The notes under the pieces: generated by a model
Database searches by the model: none
What the model saw: only the letters and a program-made list of their open reading frames with translations
Told to the model about the DNA's origin: nothing
Shown here: piece by piece, positions 41,707-51,288 of the stretch
Position numbering within the stretch: the stretch's first letter is position 1
Layout: each line of letters starts with the position of its first letter
Assembly (NCBI GenBank): GCA_027484085.1
Contig: JAIXQF010000010.1
Span: 62,001-126,000, forward strand
Direction: 5' to 3'
DNA: 64,000 nt
Origin: Actinomycetales bacterium
Lineage (GTDB): Bacteria; Actinomycetota; Actinomycetes; S36-B12; UBA5976
Position numbers and translations under genes: made by a program

Positions 41707-44391
41707 CTAAGAGACGCTGACTCGCCCTGCTTCAAGACGGGCAACTGGGACGCGGAATGGCGAACACGAAACATAGTCAAGTCCAACTTCATGGAAGAAC
41801 TTGATTGATTCTGGATCTCCGCCATGTTCGCCGCAAACGCCAAGCTTGATGTCTGGGCGGGTTGCTCGTCCCTTGTCCACTGCGATTTTGATCAGCGCGC
41901 CGACACCATCAACATCTAGCGATTCAAATGGTGACACCGTAAAGATGCCGCGATCTAAGTAGGTAGCAAAGAACGAGGCCTCAACATCATCTCGACTAAA
42001 GCCCCATGTGGTTTGCGTTAGATCGTTAGTTCCAAATGAGAAGAACTCAGCAGCTTCTGCAATTCGCTGTGCAGTTAAAGCGGCCCGAGGTAATTCGATC
42101 ATCGTTCCCACAGAAAATGGAAGTTCAAAATTTTCCTCTTGCGCGATTTCGGCAAGTAATACATCCATCTCATCGCGAATTAAGTGAAGTTCCATCACGG
42201 AGCCAACTAGTGGAATCATGATTTCAACTTTTGGATTTCCACCAGCCCGCATTCTCGTTATTGCAGCTTGAGCGATTGCTCTAACTTGCATTGGGAATAA
42301 GCCAGGAACAACTAAACCAAGTCGCACACCTCGAAGCCCAAGCATTGGATTAGATTCATGCAGGCGATCTACTGCGCTGAGAAGCAGTTCTTGTCGTGAG
42401 ACGTCTTCACTGCGCTCTTTCCCTAATGCAACCTCAACCATCAAGTCAGTGCGATCAGGCAGGAATTCATGCAGCGGTGGATCAAGTAGACGAACTGTTA
42501 CCGGCAGCGAATCCATAGCCTCAAAGATTTCTTCAAAATCTTGTTGCTGCATCGGTAGTAGCGCCTCGAGTGCGGCACTTCTCTCTTCGGAGTTATCAGC
42601 CAAGATGACGCGTTCAATCAAAACGCGTCGATCGCCAAGGAACATATGCTCAGTGCGACAGAGCCCAATGCCTTCCGCACCAAGATTTCGCGCCCACTTA
42701 GAATCCTCTGCGGTATCTGCATTTGTTCGAACCTTTAGGCGGCGAACCGAATCGGCATGTTTCAAGATGCGATCAACGGCAGTTACTAAGGCAGCAATCT
42801 CTTCGCCTTCAGTAGCAATTGCATCAGCCAAACCATTTTCAAGATAATTCGAAACTGGCGATGGGACCACGGCTAATTCACCTAAGTAAACATTTCCAGT
42901 CGATCCATCTATCGAAATCATGTCACCTTCCTTGATGACAAGGTCTCCGATAGTGGCGGTGCGATCTGCATGTGACACATCGATCGCGTCCGCGCCACAA
43001 ACACATGTTTTGCCCATGCCGCGAGCAACAACTGCAGCGTGTGAGGTCTTGCCTCCGCGAGCCGTCAAGATTCCAGTGGCAGCGATCATTCCTTCTAGAT
43101 CATCCGGATTAGTTTCGCGCCGAACTAGAACTACTCGCTCACCAAGTTCAGCCCACTTAATTGCAGTGGCTGAATCGAATACCGCTTTTCCAACTGCAGC
43201 ACCAGGGGAGGCCGCCATTCCAGACGCTACGACTTTGCTGGCAGAGGCTGCATCAAACTGCGGGAACATAAGTTGGGCAAGTTGCGAACCATTTACTCGG
43301 ATCAATGCCTCATCCATTGTGATCAGGCTTTCATCAACAAGTTGGGTAGCAATTCGAAATGCTGCGGCAGCAGTTCGCTTTCCAACTCGGGTTTGCAGCA
43401 TCCAAAGCTTGCCTTTTTCTACCGTGAACTCGATATCGCATAAATCTCGATAGTGCGTTTCCAGTTTTCGCATGATTTTCATCAGTTCGTTGAATGAGGT
43501 TGGATCAGTGCGATTAAGTTCGTCAAGACTAAAAGTGTTTCGTATCCCAGCTACAACATCTTCACCTTGTGCATTAGGTAGGTAGTCACCATAGGCACCT
43601 GGTTTTCCAGACGCAGGATCGCGCGTGAATGCGACGCCGGTTCCAGAAGTTTCACCAAGGTTTCCAAAAACCATTGAGCAAATGTTTACTGCGGTACCAA
43701 GATCATCGGAGATTCTTTCGCGACGGCGATACAGGCGTGCCCGGGAGGTGTTCCAAGAGTCAAAAACGGCGCGGGTAGCAAGGTCAAGTTGTTCGCGGGG
43801 ATCTTGCGGGAAATCACGGCCACTATGTTCTTTGATGATGACCTTGAAAGTTTCTACTACTTCCTTTAGCTGATCGGCAGTTAAGTCAACCTCAGTTACA
43901 ACGCCAGCTTTTTCATTTGCGGCCTGCAGGGCATCTGCGAAAATTTCGCCTTCAATATCAAGAACGGTTTTGCCAAACATTTGAATGAGTCGGCGATATG
44001 AATCCCAGGCAAATCTTTCATTGCTGCTTACTTTGATTAATCCATTTACCGAGTAGTCGTTTAGCCCAACGTTCAAAACGGTTTCCATCATGCCGGGCAT
44101 AGAAAACTTTGCACCTGAGCGAACGCTAACTAGCAATGGGTCGTCTACATCCCCAAGTCGTTTACCAAGTGCATCTTCAAGCCGGCGAAGCGCCATGGTG
44201 ACTTCCACGCGAAGCGCAGCAGGTTCCACACCAGCAACCAAATATTCGCGACAGGCCTCAGTGGAGATTGTGAAACCAGGAGGAACGGGAAGACCCAACT
44301 TGGTCATCTCGGCAAGGTTGGCACCTTTGCCACCAAGCAGATCCTTTTGGTCTTTATCGCCCTCGGAAAAGTCGTAAACGTATTTAGTCAT
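41707..44391 (-). CDS. ppdK: Pyruvate, phosphate dikinase
   Basis: 894 residues, standard length. The N-terminal ATP-grasp domain begins FSEGDKDQKDLLGGKGANLAEM. The swivelling phosphohistidine domain has GGKTSHAAVVARGMGKTCVCG (catalytic His), and the C-terminal PEP/pyruvate barrel has SFGTNDLTQTTWG and LGVCGEHGGDP (catalytic Cys). It interconverts ATP + phosphate + pyruvate with AMP + PPi + PEP, so it can work in glycolysis with PPi or in gluconeogenesis. SD GGAAGG lies 8 bases before the ATG. Convergent with ilvD and divergent from ilvB. Confidence 0.97.
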   Translation of the reverse strand: MTKYVYDFSEGDKDQKDLLGGKGANLAEMTKLGLPVPPGFTISTEACREYLVAGVEPAALRVEVTMALRRLEDALGKRLGDVDDPLLVSVRSGAKFSMPGMMETVLNVGLNDYSVNGLIKVSSNERFAWDSYRRLIQMFGKTVLDIEGEIFADALQAANEKAGVVTEVDLTADQLKEVVETFKVIIKEHSGRDFPQDPREQLDLATRAVFDSWNTSRARLYRRRERISDDLGTAVNICSMVFGNLGETSGTGVAFTRDPASGKPGAYGDYLPNAQGEDVVAGIRNTFSLDELNRTDPTSFNELMKIMRKLETHYRDLCDIEFTVEKGKLWMLQTRVGKRTAAAAFRIATQLVDESLITMDEALIRVNGSQLAQLMFPQFDAASASKVVASGMAASPGAAVGKAVFDSATAIKWAELGERVVLVRRETNPDDLEGMIAATGILTARGGKTSHAAVVARGMGKTCVCGADAIDVSHADRTATIGDLVIKEGDMISIDGSTGNVYLGELAVVPSPVSNYLENGLADAIATEGEEIAALVTAVDRILKHADSVRRLKVRTNADTAEDSKWARNLGAEGIGLCRTEHMFLGDRRVLIERVILADNSEERSAALEALLPMQQQDFEEIFEAMDSLPVTVRLLDPPLHEFLPDRTDLMVEVALGKERSEDVSRQELLLSAVDRLHESNPMLGLRGVRLGLVVPGLFPMQVRAIAQAAITRMRAGGNPKVEIMIPLVGSVMELHLIRDEMDVLLAEIAQEENFELPFSVGTMIELPRAALTAQRIAEAAEFFSFGTNDLTQTTWGFSRDDVEASFFATYLDRGIFTVSPFESLDVDGVGALIKIAVDKGRATRPDIKLGVCGEHGGDPESIKFFHEVGLDYVSCSPFRVPVARLEAGRVSVS

Positions 44392-44540
44392 TGCACATGC
44401 CTTCCGACCATAGATTTCCAGCCTGAAAACCGAGAATCTGCTAAATCAAAGGTATTCCCACCGGGCAGGTAGCGCCCAGCGGGATGCCCAATTCTGGGCC
44501 TTTGTTTATCTCAATATGTGGACACCCGTCTCACCAGATG

Positions 44541-44569
44541 TGACGCAAGTGACTCGGCCGCGTTAGGGT
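44541..44569 (+). promoter_or_regulatory. Possible ilvB promoter (TGACGC-17-TAGGGT)
   Basis: A -10-like TAGGGT at 44564-44569 has a poor -35 (TGACGC, 44541-44546) 17 bases upstream. It would start a leader near 44576, about 160 bases before ilvB. Confidence 0.35.
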
Positions 44570-44701
44570 AGGGGAACTATCAACACCTTCATCGGTGGTG
44601 GTGATGCAATCGAGGAGCTACGAGCGAATCGGGCGCAACTTCTGTTACAAGCCTTTGGCGCAGGAGTGTTGTCACTTAAGGCCAGCCAACGATGAAGCTA
44701 A

Positions 44702-44731
44702 ATCGAAGCGATCCTTCGGTAGATCAAGGAG
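44702..44731 (+). promoter_or_regulatory. Alternative hairpins over the ilvB ribosome binding site
   Basis: ATCGAAG (44702-44708) can pair with CTTCGGT (44714-44720), one G-U wobble included. Alternatively TCCTT (44712-44716) can pair with AAGGA (44726-44730) of the Shine-Dalgarno sequence. The two share 44714-44716 and cannot form together, so they could switch translation of ilvB. Pairings are seen; regulation is inferred. Confidence 0.35.
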
Positions 44732-44738
44732 TAATGGC

Positions 44739-46484
44739 ATGTCGCAACAAGTAACAGGCGCCGAGAGTCTAGTTAAATCTCTAGAACACGCTGATGTCGA
44801 AGTAGTATTCGGAATCCCAGGCGGCGCAATCCTTCCGGTCTATGACCCGTTAATGGACTCTCCATCAGTTCGTCACATTTTGGTACGCCATGAACAAGGC
44901 GCTGGCCATGCTGCCGAAGGTTATGCATCGGCAAGTAACCGCGTTGGTGTTTGTATGGCAACCAGTGGACCTGGTGCTACAAACTTAGTTACTCCGATTG
45001 CTGATGCTCACATGGACTCAGTTCCGATGGTTGCAATCACTGGCCAGGTACCAAGTGCATTCATTGGATCAGATGCATTTCAAGAAGCTGACATCCGTGG
45101 CATCACAATGCCGATTACAAAGCACAACTACTTAGTTACTCGCGCTGAAGACATTCCGCGAGCAATCAAAGAAGCATTCCACCTTGCTAGCACCGGACGC
45201 CCGGGCCCAGTTCTCGTAGACATTACTAAGGATGCGCTACAGGCAACCACTGAATTCGTTTGGCCTTCGCACATCGATCTACCTGGCTACAAGCCAACTA
45301 CTAAGCCACATGGCCGACAGATCAAAGAAGCGGCACGAATGATTGTTGACGCTCATCGACCTGTTTTTTATGTTGGCGGTGGCGTTATTCGCTCACAGGC
45401 GCATCGGGAACTTCGACAGCTTGCGGAACTAACGGGAATTCCGGTTGTCACAACATTGATGGCACGTGGCGCTTTCCCAGATTCACACAAGCAGCACATG
45501 GGTATGCCGGGTATGCATGGCACAGTCGGTGCGGTTGGCGCACTGCAAAAGGCTGATCTACTTATCGTTCTGGGCGCGCGCTTCGATGATCGCGTTACTG
45601 GAAAACTTGAGTCCTTCTCACCAAAATCAAAAGTTATTCACATTGACATTGACCCGGCTGAAATCGGCAAAAATCGCTTTGCAGATATTCCAGTTGTTTC
45701 GGATGTGCGCGAAGCAATCTCGCAACTTATTCCAGCAGTTACTGCGGAGTTTGATGCTGGAAATCGCGCTGACTTAACAGCATGGTGGATCACGCTTAAC
45801 CACTGGCGCGAAACATATCCGCTTGGATATGACCAGCCACAAGACGGAACCCTTTCACCACAGTTTGTAATTGAACGCCTTGGCAAAATTGCTGGACCGG
45901 AAGCGATTTATGCCGCGGGAGTTGGTCAGCACCAAATGTGGGCAGCACAATTCATCGGCTACGAAAATCCAAACACATGGTTAAACAGTGGCGGTCTAGG
46001 AACTATGGGTTACTCAATCCCAGCAGCCATGGGTGCCAAGGTTGGCGCACCAGACAAAACGGTTTGGGCAATCGATGGCGATGGCTGTTTCCAAATGACT
46101 AACCAAGAGTTGGCTACTTGCACGATCAATGACATTCCAATCAAGGTTGCACTAATCAACAATGCATCACTTGGCATGGTTCGTCAGTGGCAAAACTTGT
46201 TCTATAACGAGCGTTACAGCAACACCGATCTGCATTCGCACTCAGTTCCTGACTTCGTAAAGTTGGCAGATGCCTACGGTTGCCACGGACTTCGGGTTAC
46301 CAGAGCTGAAGATGTTGATAAGGCAATTGAAAAGTCGATGGAAATCAATGACGCACCTGTGTTGATTGATTTCCAGGTTCATCGTGATGCAATGGTGTGG
46401 CCAATGGTTGCGGCTGGAACCGGTAATGATGAAATTCAATTTGCTAGAGATCTGGCACCACAATGGGAAAGAGGGGACGACTAA
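44739..46484 (+). CDS. ilvB: Acetolactate synthase large (catalytic) subunit
   Basis: 581 residues from ATG 44739, 7 bases after AAGGAG. ThDP-dependent: [19 protein letters not shown], catalytic glutamate in [18 protein letters not shown]/substrate region [13 protein letters not shown], and the ThDP/Mg motif starting [17 protein letters not shown]. It condenses two pyruvates, or pyruvate with 2-ketobutyrate. Followed at once by ilvN and ilvC in the classic operon. Confidence 0.97.
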   Translation: MSQQVTGAESLVKSLEHADVEVVFGIPGGAILPVYDPLMDSPSVRHILVRHEQGAGHAAEGYASASNRVGVCMATSGPGATNLVTPIADAHMDSVPMVAITGQVPSAFIGSDAFQEADIRGITMPITKHNYLVTRAEDIPRAIKEAFHLASTGRPGPVLVDITKDALQATTEFVWPSHIDLPGYKPTTKPHGRQIKEAARMIVDAHRPVFYVGGGVIRSQAHRELRQLAELTGIPVVTTLMARGAFPDSHKQHMGMPGMHGTVGAVGALQKADLLIVLGARFDDRVTGKLESFSPKSKVIHIDIDPAEIGKNRFADIPVVSDVREAISQLIPAVTAEFDAGNRADLTAWWITLNHWRETYPLGYDQPQDGTLSPQFVIERLGKIAGPEAIYAAGVGQHQMWAAQFIGYENPNTWLNSGGLGTMGYSIPAAMGAKVGAPDKTVWAIDGDGCFQMTNQELATCTINDIPIKVALINNASLGMVRQWQNLFYNERYSNTDLHSHSVPDFVKLADAYGCHGLRVTRAEDVDKAIEKSMEINDAPVLIDFQVHRDAMVWPMVAAGTGNDEIQFARDLAPQWERGDD

Positions 46485-46486
46485 AA

Positions 46487-47011
46487 ATGGCACGTCACAC
46501 TCTTTCAATCTTGGTCCAGGATCAACCTGGTGTGCTTGCAAGAATCTCAGCCCTGTTTTCCCGTCGTGGATACAACATTGAATCTTTGGCGGTGGGAACC
46601 ACTGAAACCGAAGGCGTTTCTCGCATGACCGTCGTGGTAAACGTAGATCTACATGCACTTGAGCAAGTTACTAAGCAATTAAACAAGTTAATCAACGTGT
46701 TAAAGATCGTTGAACTTGACGACAATACGGCAATTGCTCGAGAGCTAATGCTTATCAAAGTTAAGGCTGATGACCAGTCCCGCAGCAAGGTACTTGAACT
46801 GGTTGAACTGTTCCGCGCCAAAGTTGTTGATGTCAGTGGGGATGCAGTAACCATCGAGGCAACTGGCTCGAGAGACAAGCTGGAGGCCTTCCTGAACGTT
46901 CTGGCCCCTCATGGAATCAAGGAAATTGTGCAGTCTGGCGTCGTGGCCCTTGCCCGCGGCGGACGCTCAATTGCTGACCGTTCCAGCAAGAATTCCGACC
47001 GCACGATCTAG
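46487..47011 (+). CDS. ilvN: Acetolactate synthase small (regulatory) subunit
   Basis: 174 residues from ATG 46487. The N-terminal ACT domain HTLSILVQDQPGVLARISALFSRRGYNIESL binds valine for feedback inhibition. The C-terminal domain has KVLELVELFRAKVVDVS and ALARGGRSI. SD GAGGGG sits in the end of ilvB, 2 bases of gap. Activates IlvB and confers regulation. Confidence 0.96.
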   Translation: MARHTLSILVQDQPGVLARISALFSRRGYNIESLAVGTTETEGVSRMTVVVNVDLHALEQVTKQLNKLINVLKIVELDDNTAIARELMLIKVKADDQSRSKVLELVELFRAKVVDVSGDAVTIEATGSRDKLEAFLNVLAPHGIKEIVQSGVVALARGGRSIADRSSKNSDRTI

Positions 47012-47062
47012 AAATTCACACAATCCAAAGAATCTGACAGACTAACCAAACTAGCGAAATAG

Positions 47063-48100
<1,038 letters not shown>

Positions 48101-48108
48101 GTAAAAAC

Positions 48109-49080
48109 ATGCTTGCGATACAGGTAGATCAGCCCGGCGGACCAGAGGTTCTGGCGGTAGCTGATCTACCTGTTCCAGTTTGTGGCCCCGATCAATTGGT
48201 AGTTGAGTTGGCATTTAGCGGCGTCAACTTCATCGACATTTATCAACGCCAAGGTATTTATCCAATGCCAAGTCCCTATGTACCAGGACTTGAAGGTAGT
48301 GGTGTTGTTATCGAGGTCGGCACAGCAGTCTCCGGATTTTCCGTTGGCGACAAAGTTGCCTGGCCATCTTCGCTAGGCAGTTACTCGCAAGTCCATGCGG
48401 TCAATGCAGCTTCAGTTGTAAAGGTTCCTGAAGGTGTCTCACTTGATATTGCATGTGCTGCGATGCTGCAAGGAATGACCGCGCATTACTTAATTGCTTC
48501 CTTGTATGCCGTTAAGCCAGGAGATACCGCTTTGGTTCATGCCGCTGCTGGCGGAGTTGGCCAACTACTTTGCCAAATGATTTCTAATCGGGGAGCCACC
48601 GTTATCGGAACCGCATCCACAGCGGAAAAAGCTGATATTGCTCGAGCAGCCGGCGCTAGCCAGGTAATCAGGTACGACACCGAAGACGTTGCTGAAAAAG
48701 TGAAAGAACTGACCGCTGGAATCGGCGTTGATGTGGTCTATGACGGTGTCGGACAAGCGACTTTCGATGGCAGCCTGGCATCACTTAAGCGACGGGGCAT
48801 GATGGCGCTCTTTGGTGGCGCCAGTGGCATGGTCCCGCCTTTTGACCTGCAGGCTTTGAGTCGAATGGGATCACTTTTTGTTACCCGTCCTACTTTGGCA
48901 GATTACATAGTCGCCCCTGGTGAAATGCAATGGCGAGCAGATGAAATTTTTGCCGAACACTTATCTGGGAAACTTAACTTTGCGATTGGCAAAACGTACC
49001 CACTTGACCAGGCCGCTGAAGCGCATGCGGATTTAGCAGCTCGCAAAACAACAGGAAAACTCTTACTCGTCTCAAATTAG
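48109..49080 (+). CDS. NADPH:quinone oxidoreductase-like zinc-free MDR protein
   Basis: 323 residues. GroES-like N-terminus (SGVNFIDIYQRQGIYPMPSPYVPGLEGSGVV) without zinc ligands, and a Rossmann domain with VHAAAGGVGQLLCQMISNRGATVIGTAS. Resembles QOR/crystallin-zeta reductases that act on quinones or enones. It lies 8 bases after ilvC without a Shine-Dalgarno sequence, so it may be read through from ilvBNC. No pathway link is evident. Confidence 0.88.
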   Translation: MLAIQVDQPGGPEVLAVADLPVPVCGPDQLVVELAFSGVNFIDIYQRQGIYPMPSPYVPGLEGSGVVIEVGTAVSGFSVGDKVAWPSSLGSYSQVHAVNAASVVKVPEGVSLDIACAAMLQGMTAHYLIASLYAVKPGDTALVHAAAGGVGQLLCQMISNRGATVIGTASTAEKADIARAAGASQVIRYDTEDVAEKVKELTAGIGVDVVYDGVGQATFDGSLASLKRRGMMALFGGASGMVPPFDLQALSRMGSLFVTRPTLADYIVAPGEMQWRADEIFAEHLSGKLNFAIGKTYPLDQAAEAHADLAARKTTGKLLLVSN

Positions 49081-49109
49081 GGACATTTTTGAGTGTCTCG
49101 AAATCCAGA

Positions 49110-49115
49110 TAGGCT
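49110..49115 (+). promoter_or_regulatory. Putative -10 element (TAGGCT), leaderless NadR-like gene
   Basis: TAGGCT ends 6 bases before ATG 49122. This favours ATG 49122 over the in-frame TTG at 49116, which would begin directly at the end of the hexamer. Confidence 0.57.
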
Positions 49116-49121
49116 TTGAGA

Positions 49122-50192
49122 ATGCCGGCCGCACTTGTAACTGGAACTTTCAATCCACCTCACATGGGTCATGTGAAGCTCATTAAAGCGGCCATTGAAA
49201 AGCGCGATCACGTAGTTGTAGTTGTATTAGCTGCACCTCACGATCGATTGGCCGCCAGCGAGAGAGCCAGAGCGCTTCTGCAGGACTGTGTTGCAGAGGG
49301 CGTGCGTGAATCCGCAATGACGATCGTTCATGGTTATGAATCGACGCCATATAACCCAGGTGATAGCGCCGTTGCAAAATCAAATGCTCGCGTCATTGAA
49401 GCGCACTTGCGGCACACGCCTCCAGTTGATCTCTTAGTAACTTCAGAAACTAACGGTGATGATTTCGCCAAGTTGCTCGGGTTACACCACCACAGTTTTG
49501 ATCCAGAACGCACGCAGGTTCCGGTGTCATCGACGCAGATTCGTGAAGACTTAGTTGGTAACTGGCATCTACTTGGCCCAGGATCCAGAGAGCTACTTGC
49601 CATTCGAGCCGTATTCATCGGCGCAGAGTCAACTGGTACTACGACGACAACTTTGGCGGTTCAGGCTGAGTTAATGAAACGAAGTGGAAACTTCACAACA
49701 ACTAACTGGATCCGGGAATATGGTCGCGATCTAACTATGCGAAAGAAAGAACAAGCTGAGGCCATGGGTCTGAGTGAGTACGCAGTCCCATGGACAACTA
49801 ATGACTTTGTAGAAATCGCAATCGTGCAACAGCAATTAGAAGATGTTGCAGCTCGCACTGGCGGACCTGTCGTTTGCTGTGACACAGACGTATTCGCCAC
49901 AATTATTTGGGAACGGCGTTATTTGGGCGAGAAGGCTGCGCTTCCTATGCCAACCGACTCTCAAAATCGAATCTATTTTGTAACCCAACCTGACGGTGTT
50001 CCGTTCGTTCAAGACAAGATCAGAGACTCTGAAGAACTGCGAGTATCTATGACTCGAGAATTTGAAGATGATCTGATTAGTTCTGGAAGGTCCTGGATGG
50101 CCTTGGATGGATCTGTTGAAACCCGAGTCGAACTTGCACTAAAAGCCATCGATGCGGCCATGGAGCAGGCATTCGATTTTCACGTGCATTAG
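49122..50192 (+). CDS. NadR-like bifunctional protein: nucleotidyltransferase plus kinase-like domain
   Basis: 356 residues. Domain 1 (about 1-150) is an adenylyltransferase with GTFNPPHMGHVKLI (HxGH at 14-17) and SSTQIR at 136-141, as in NMN adenylyltransferases. Domain 2 (about 160-345) resembles the ribosylnicotinamide kinase of NadR, with IREYGRDL and CCDTDVFATIIW. Its P-loop reads GAESTGTTTTTL, with Thr173 where Walker A has Lys. There is no DNA-binding domain, unlike E. coli NadR. Expected role: NAD salvage from nicotinamide riboside. The kinase activity is uncertain because of the missing lysine. Confidence 0.85.
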   Translation: MPAALVTGTFNPPHMGHVKLIKAAIEKRDHVVVVVLAAPHDRLAASERARALLQDCVAEGVRESAMTIVHGYESTPYNPGDSAVAKSNARVIEAHLRHTPPVDLLVTSETNGDDFAKLLGLHHHSFDPERTQVPVSSTQIREDLVGNWHLLGPGSRELLAIRAVFIGAESTGTTTTTLAVQAELMKRSGNFTTTNWIREYGRDLTMRKKEQAEAMGLSEYAVPWTTNDFVEIAIVQQQLEDVAARTGGPVVCCDTDVFATIIWERRYLGEKAALPMPTDSQNRIYFVTQPDGVPFVQDKIRDSEELRVSMTREFEDDLISSGRSWMALDGSVETRVELALKAIDAAMEQAFDFHVH

Positions 50193-50229
50193 ATTCACCG
50201 TTTCCGACGTAGTCAGGGTTTAGTAACCC

Positions 50230-50235
50230 TAAACT
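50230..50235 (+). promoter_or_regulatory. Putative -10 element (TAAACT) for the proline racemase family gene
   Basis: TAAACT ends 7 bases before ATG 50243. No Shine-Dalgarno sequence is present. Confidence 0.45.
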
Positions 50236-50242
50236 TGATTCC

Positions 50243-51280
50243 ATGCGATCCATCAAAACAATTCATGTTGTCAGTTGTCATGCCGAAGGTGAAGTCGGAG
50301 ACGTAATTGTTGGTGGCGTAAACCCACCACCAGGTGAGACTTTGTATGAGCAGTCTCGCTTTATCGCAACTGATAACGAGCTTCGCCAGTTTGTTTTGAA
50401 TGAACCACGCGGTGGCGTCTTTCGACACGTCAACATGTTGGTACCACCTAAAGATCCAAGAGCAGCCGTAGGTTTCCTCATCATGGAACCAGAAGATACG
50501 CCACTAATGTCGGGCTCTAATTCAATGTGCGTTGCGACCGTGGTACTTGAAACCGGAATAGTCCCAATGGTTGAACCAGAAACTCATTTCTTCATGGAAG
50601 CACCGGCTGGGCTAGTCGAAGTATTTGCAACCTGCAAGGACGGCAAAGCAACCCAAATCAAGGTGCATAACGTGCCGGCATTTGCCGCCACGCTAGACAC
50701 CAAGTTAGAAGTTCCTGGTTTAGGCACCTTGACTGTGGACACAGCTTGGGGTGGCGACAGCTTCGTAATTGTTAATGCCAAAGAGCTTGGATTCACTTTG
50801 GATCCAAGTGAGGCGCGAGACCTAGCCGTGATGGGCATTGGCATCACCAAGGCAGCTAACGAGCAACTTACCTTCACGCATCCAACTATCAGTGGTTGGA
50901 AACATTTTTCATTTTGCCAAATGGCCATGCCAGTTTTTGAAGAAGCCGGTGTGCTGATTAGTCACAATGCAGTTGCTGTTCAGCCTGGAAAAATAGATCG
51001 TTCACCAACTGGCACTGGAGTTTCTGCTCGCATGGCAGTTCTGCATGCGCGTGGTGTTATGAAATTGGGTGACCGAATTAGAGGTCGATCAATTATTGGA
51101 TCGCACTTCGAGGGTCGCATTGAGCAGGAAGTAATGATTGGCGATAAGCCGGGCATCATTCCTTCAATTGCTGGCCAAGCTTGGCTAACTGGAACTCACC
51201 AACACATGTTGGATCCAACAGATCCGTATCCACACGGATACCTAGTAAGTGATACTTGGCCACGAATTGGAAAAGATTAG
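50243..51280 (+). CDS. Proline racemase family protein with Cys/Thr active-site pair
   Basis: 345 residues. The first catalytic position is Cys96, but in [15 protein letters not shown] rather than the MCGHG of true racemases. The second, in [14 protein letters not shown], is Thr256 where racemases have Cys. GGDSF (170-174) is kept. A Cys/Thr pair is known from trans-3-hydroxy-L-proline dehydratases, but those keep MCGH, so this looks like a separate subgroup, and neither racemase nor dehydratase should be assumed. The P450 gene begins 8 bases downstream. Confidence 0.85.
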   Translation: MRSIKTIHVVSCHAEGEVGDVIVGGVNPPPGETLYEQSRFIATDNELRQFVLNEPRGGVFRHVNMLVPPKDPRAAVGFLIMEPEDTPLMSGSNSMCVATVVLETGIVPMVEPETHFFMEAPAGLVEVFATCKDGKATQIKVHNVPAFAATLDTKLEVPGLGTLTVDTAWGGDSFVIVNAKELGFTLDPSEARDLAVMGIGITKAANEQLTFTHPTISGWKHFSFCQMAMPVFEEAGVLISHNAVAVQPGKIDRSPTGTGVSARMAVLHARGVMKLGDRIRGRSIIGSHFEGRIEQEVMIGDKPGIIPSIAGQAWLTGTHQHMLDPTDPYPHGYLVSDTWPRIGKD

Positions 51281-51288
51281 TTTCTAGT

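Larger units (their letters stand above)
44392..44738. other. 347-base divergent intergenic region between ppdK and ilvB
   Basis: This is the only gene-free stretch over 300 bases. It holds an imperfect GC-rich inverted repeat (CCCACCGGGC/GCCCAGCGGG near 44459-44485), a short GCCCA-ATTC-TGGGC hairpin, a possible ilvB promoter (44541-44569) and a leader of about 160 bases ahead of ilvB. The ilvB frame is open back to GTG 44595, but the encoded Cys/Arg-rich stretch is unlike any acetolactate synthase N-terminus. No T-box, clear leader peptide or tRNA was seen. Confidence 0.7.

Noticed and set aside
42449-43453. Long plus-strand open frames inside ppdK
   Set aside because: Shadows of the highly conserved PPDK reading frame. 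Composition is Ser/Arg/Thr-rich with no recognisable motif.
44567-44694. Open frame in the ilvB leader as a possible attenuator leader peptide (contains [13 protein letters not shown])
   Set aside because: It has no ATG, GTG or TTG near its beginning, and no terminator or antiterminator pair follows.
44595-44738. 48-codon in-frame N-terminal extension of ilvB from GTG 44595
   Set aside because: Composition is rich in Cys, Arg and Ser and unlike any acetolactate synthase N-terminus. A good Shine-Dalgarno sequence stands 7 bases before ATG 44739.
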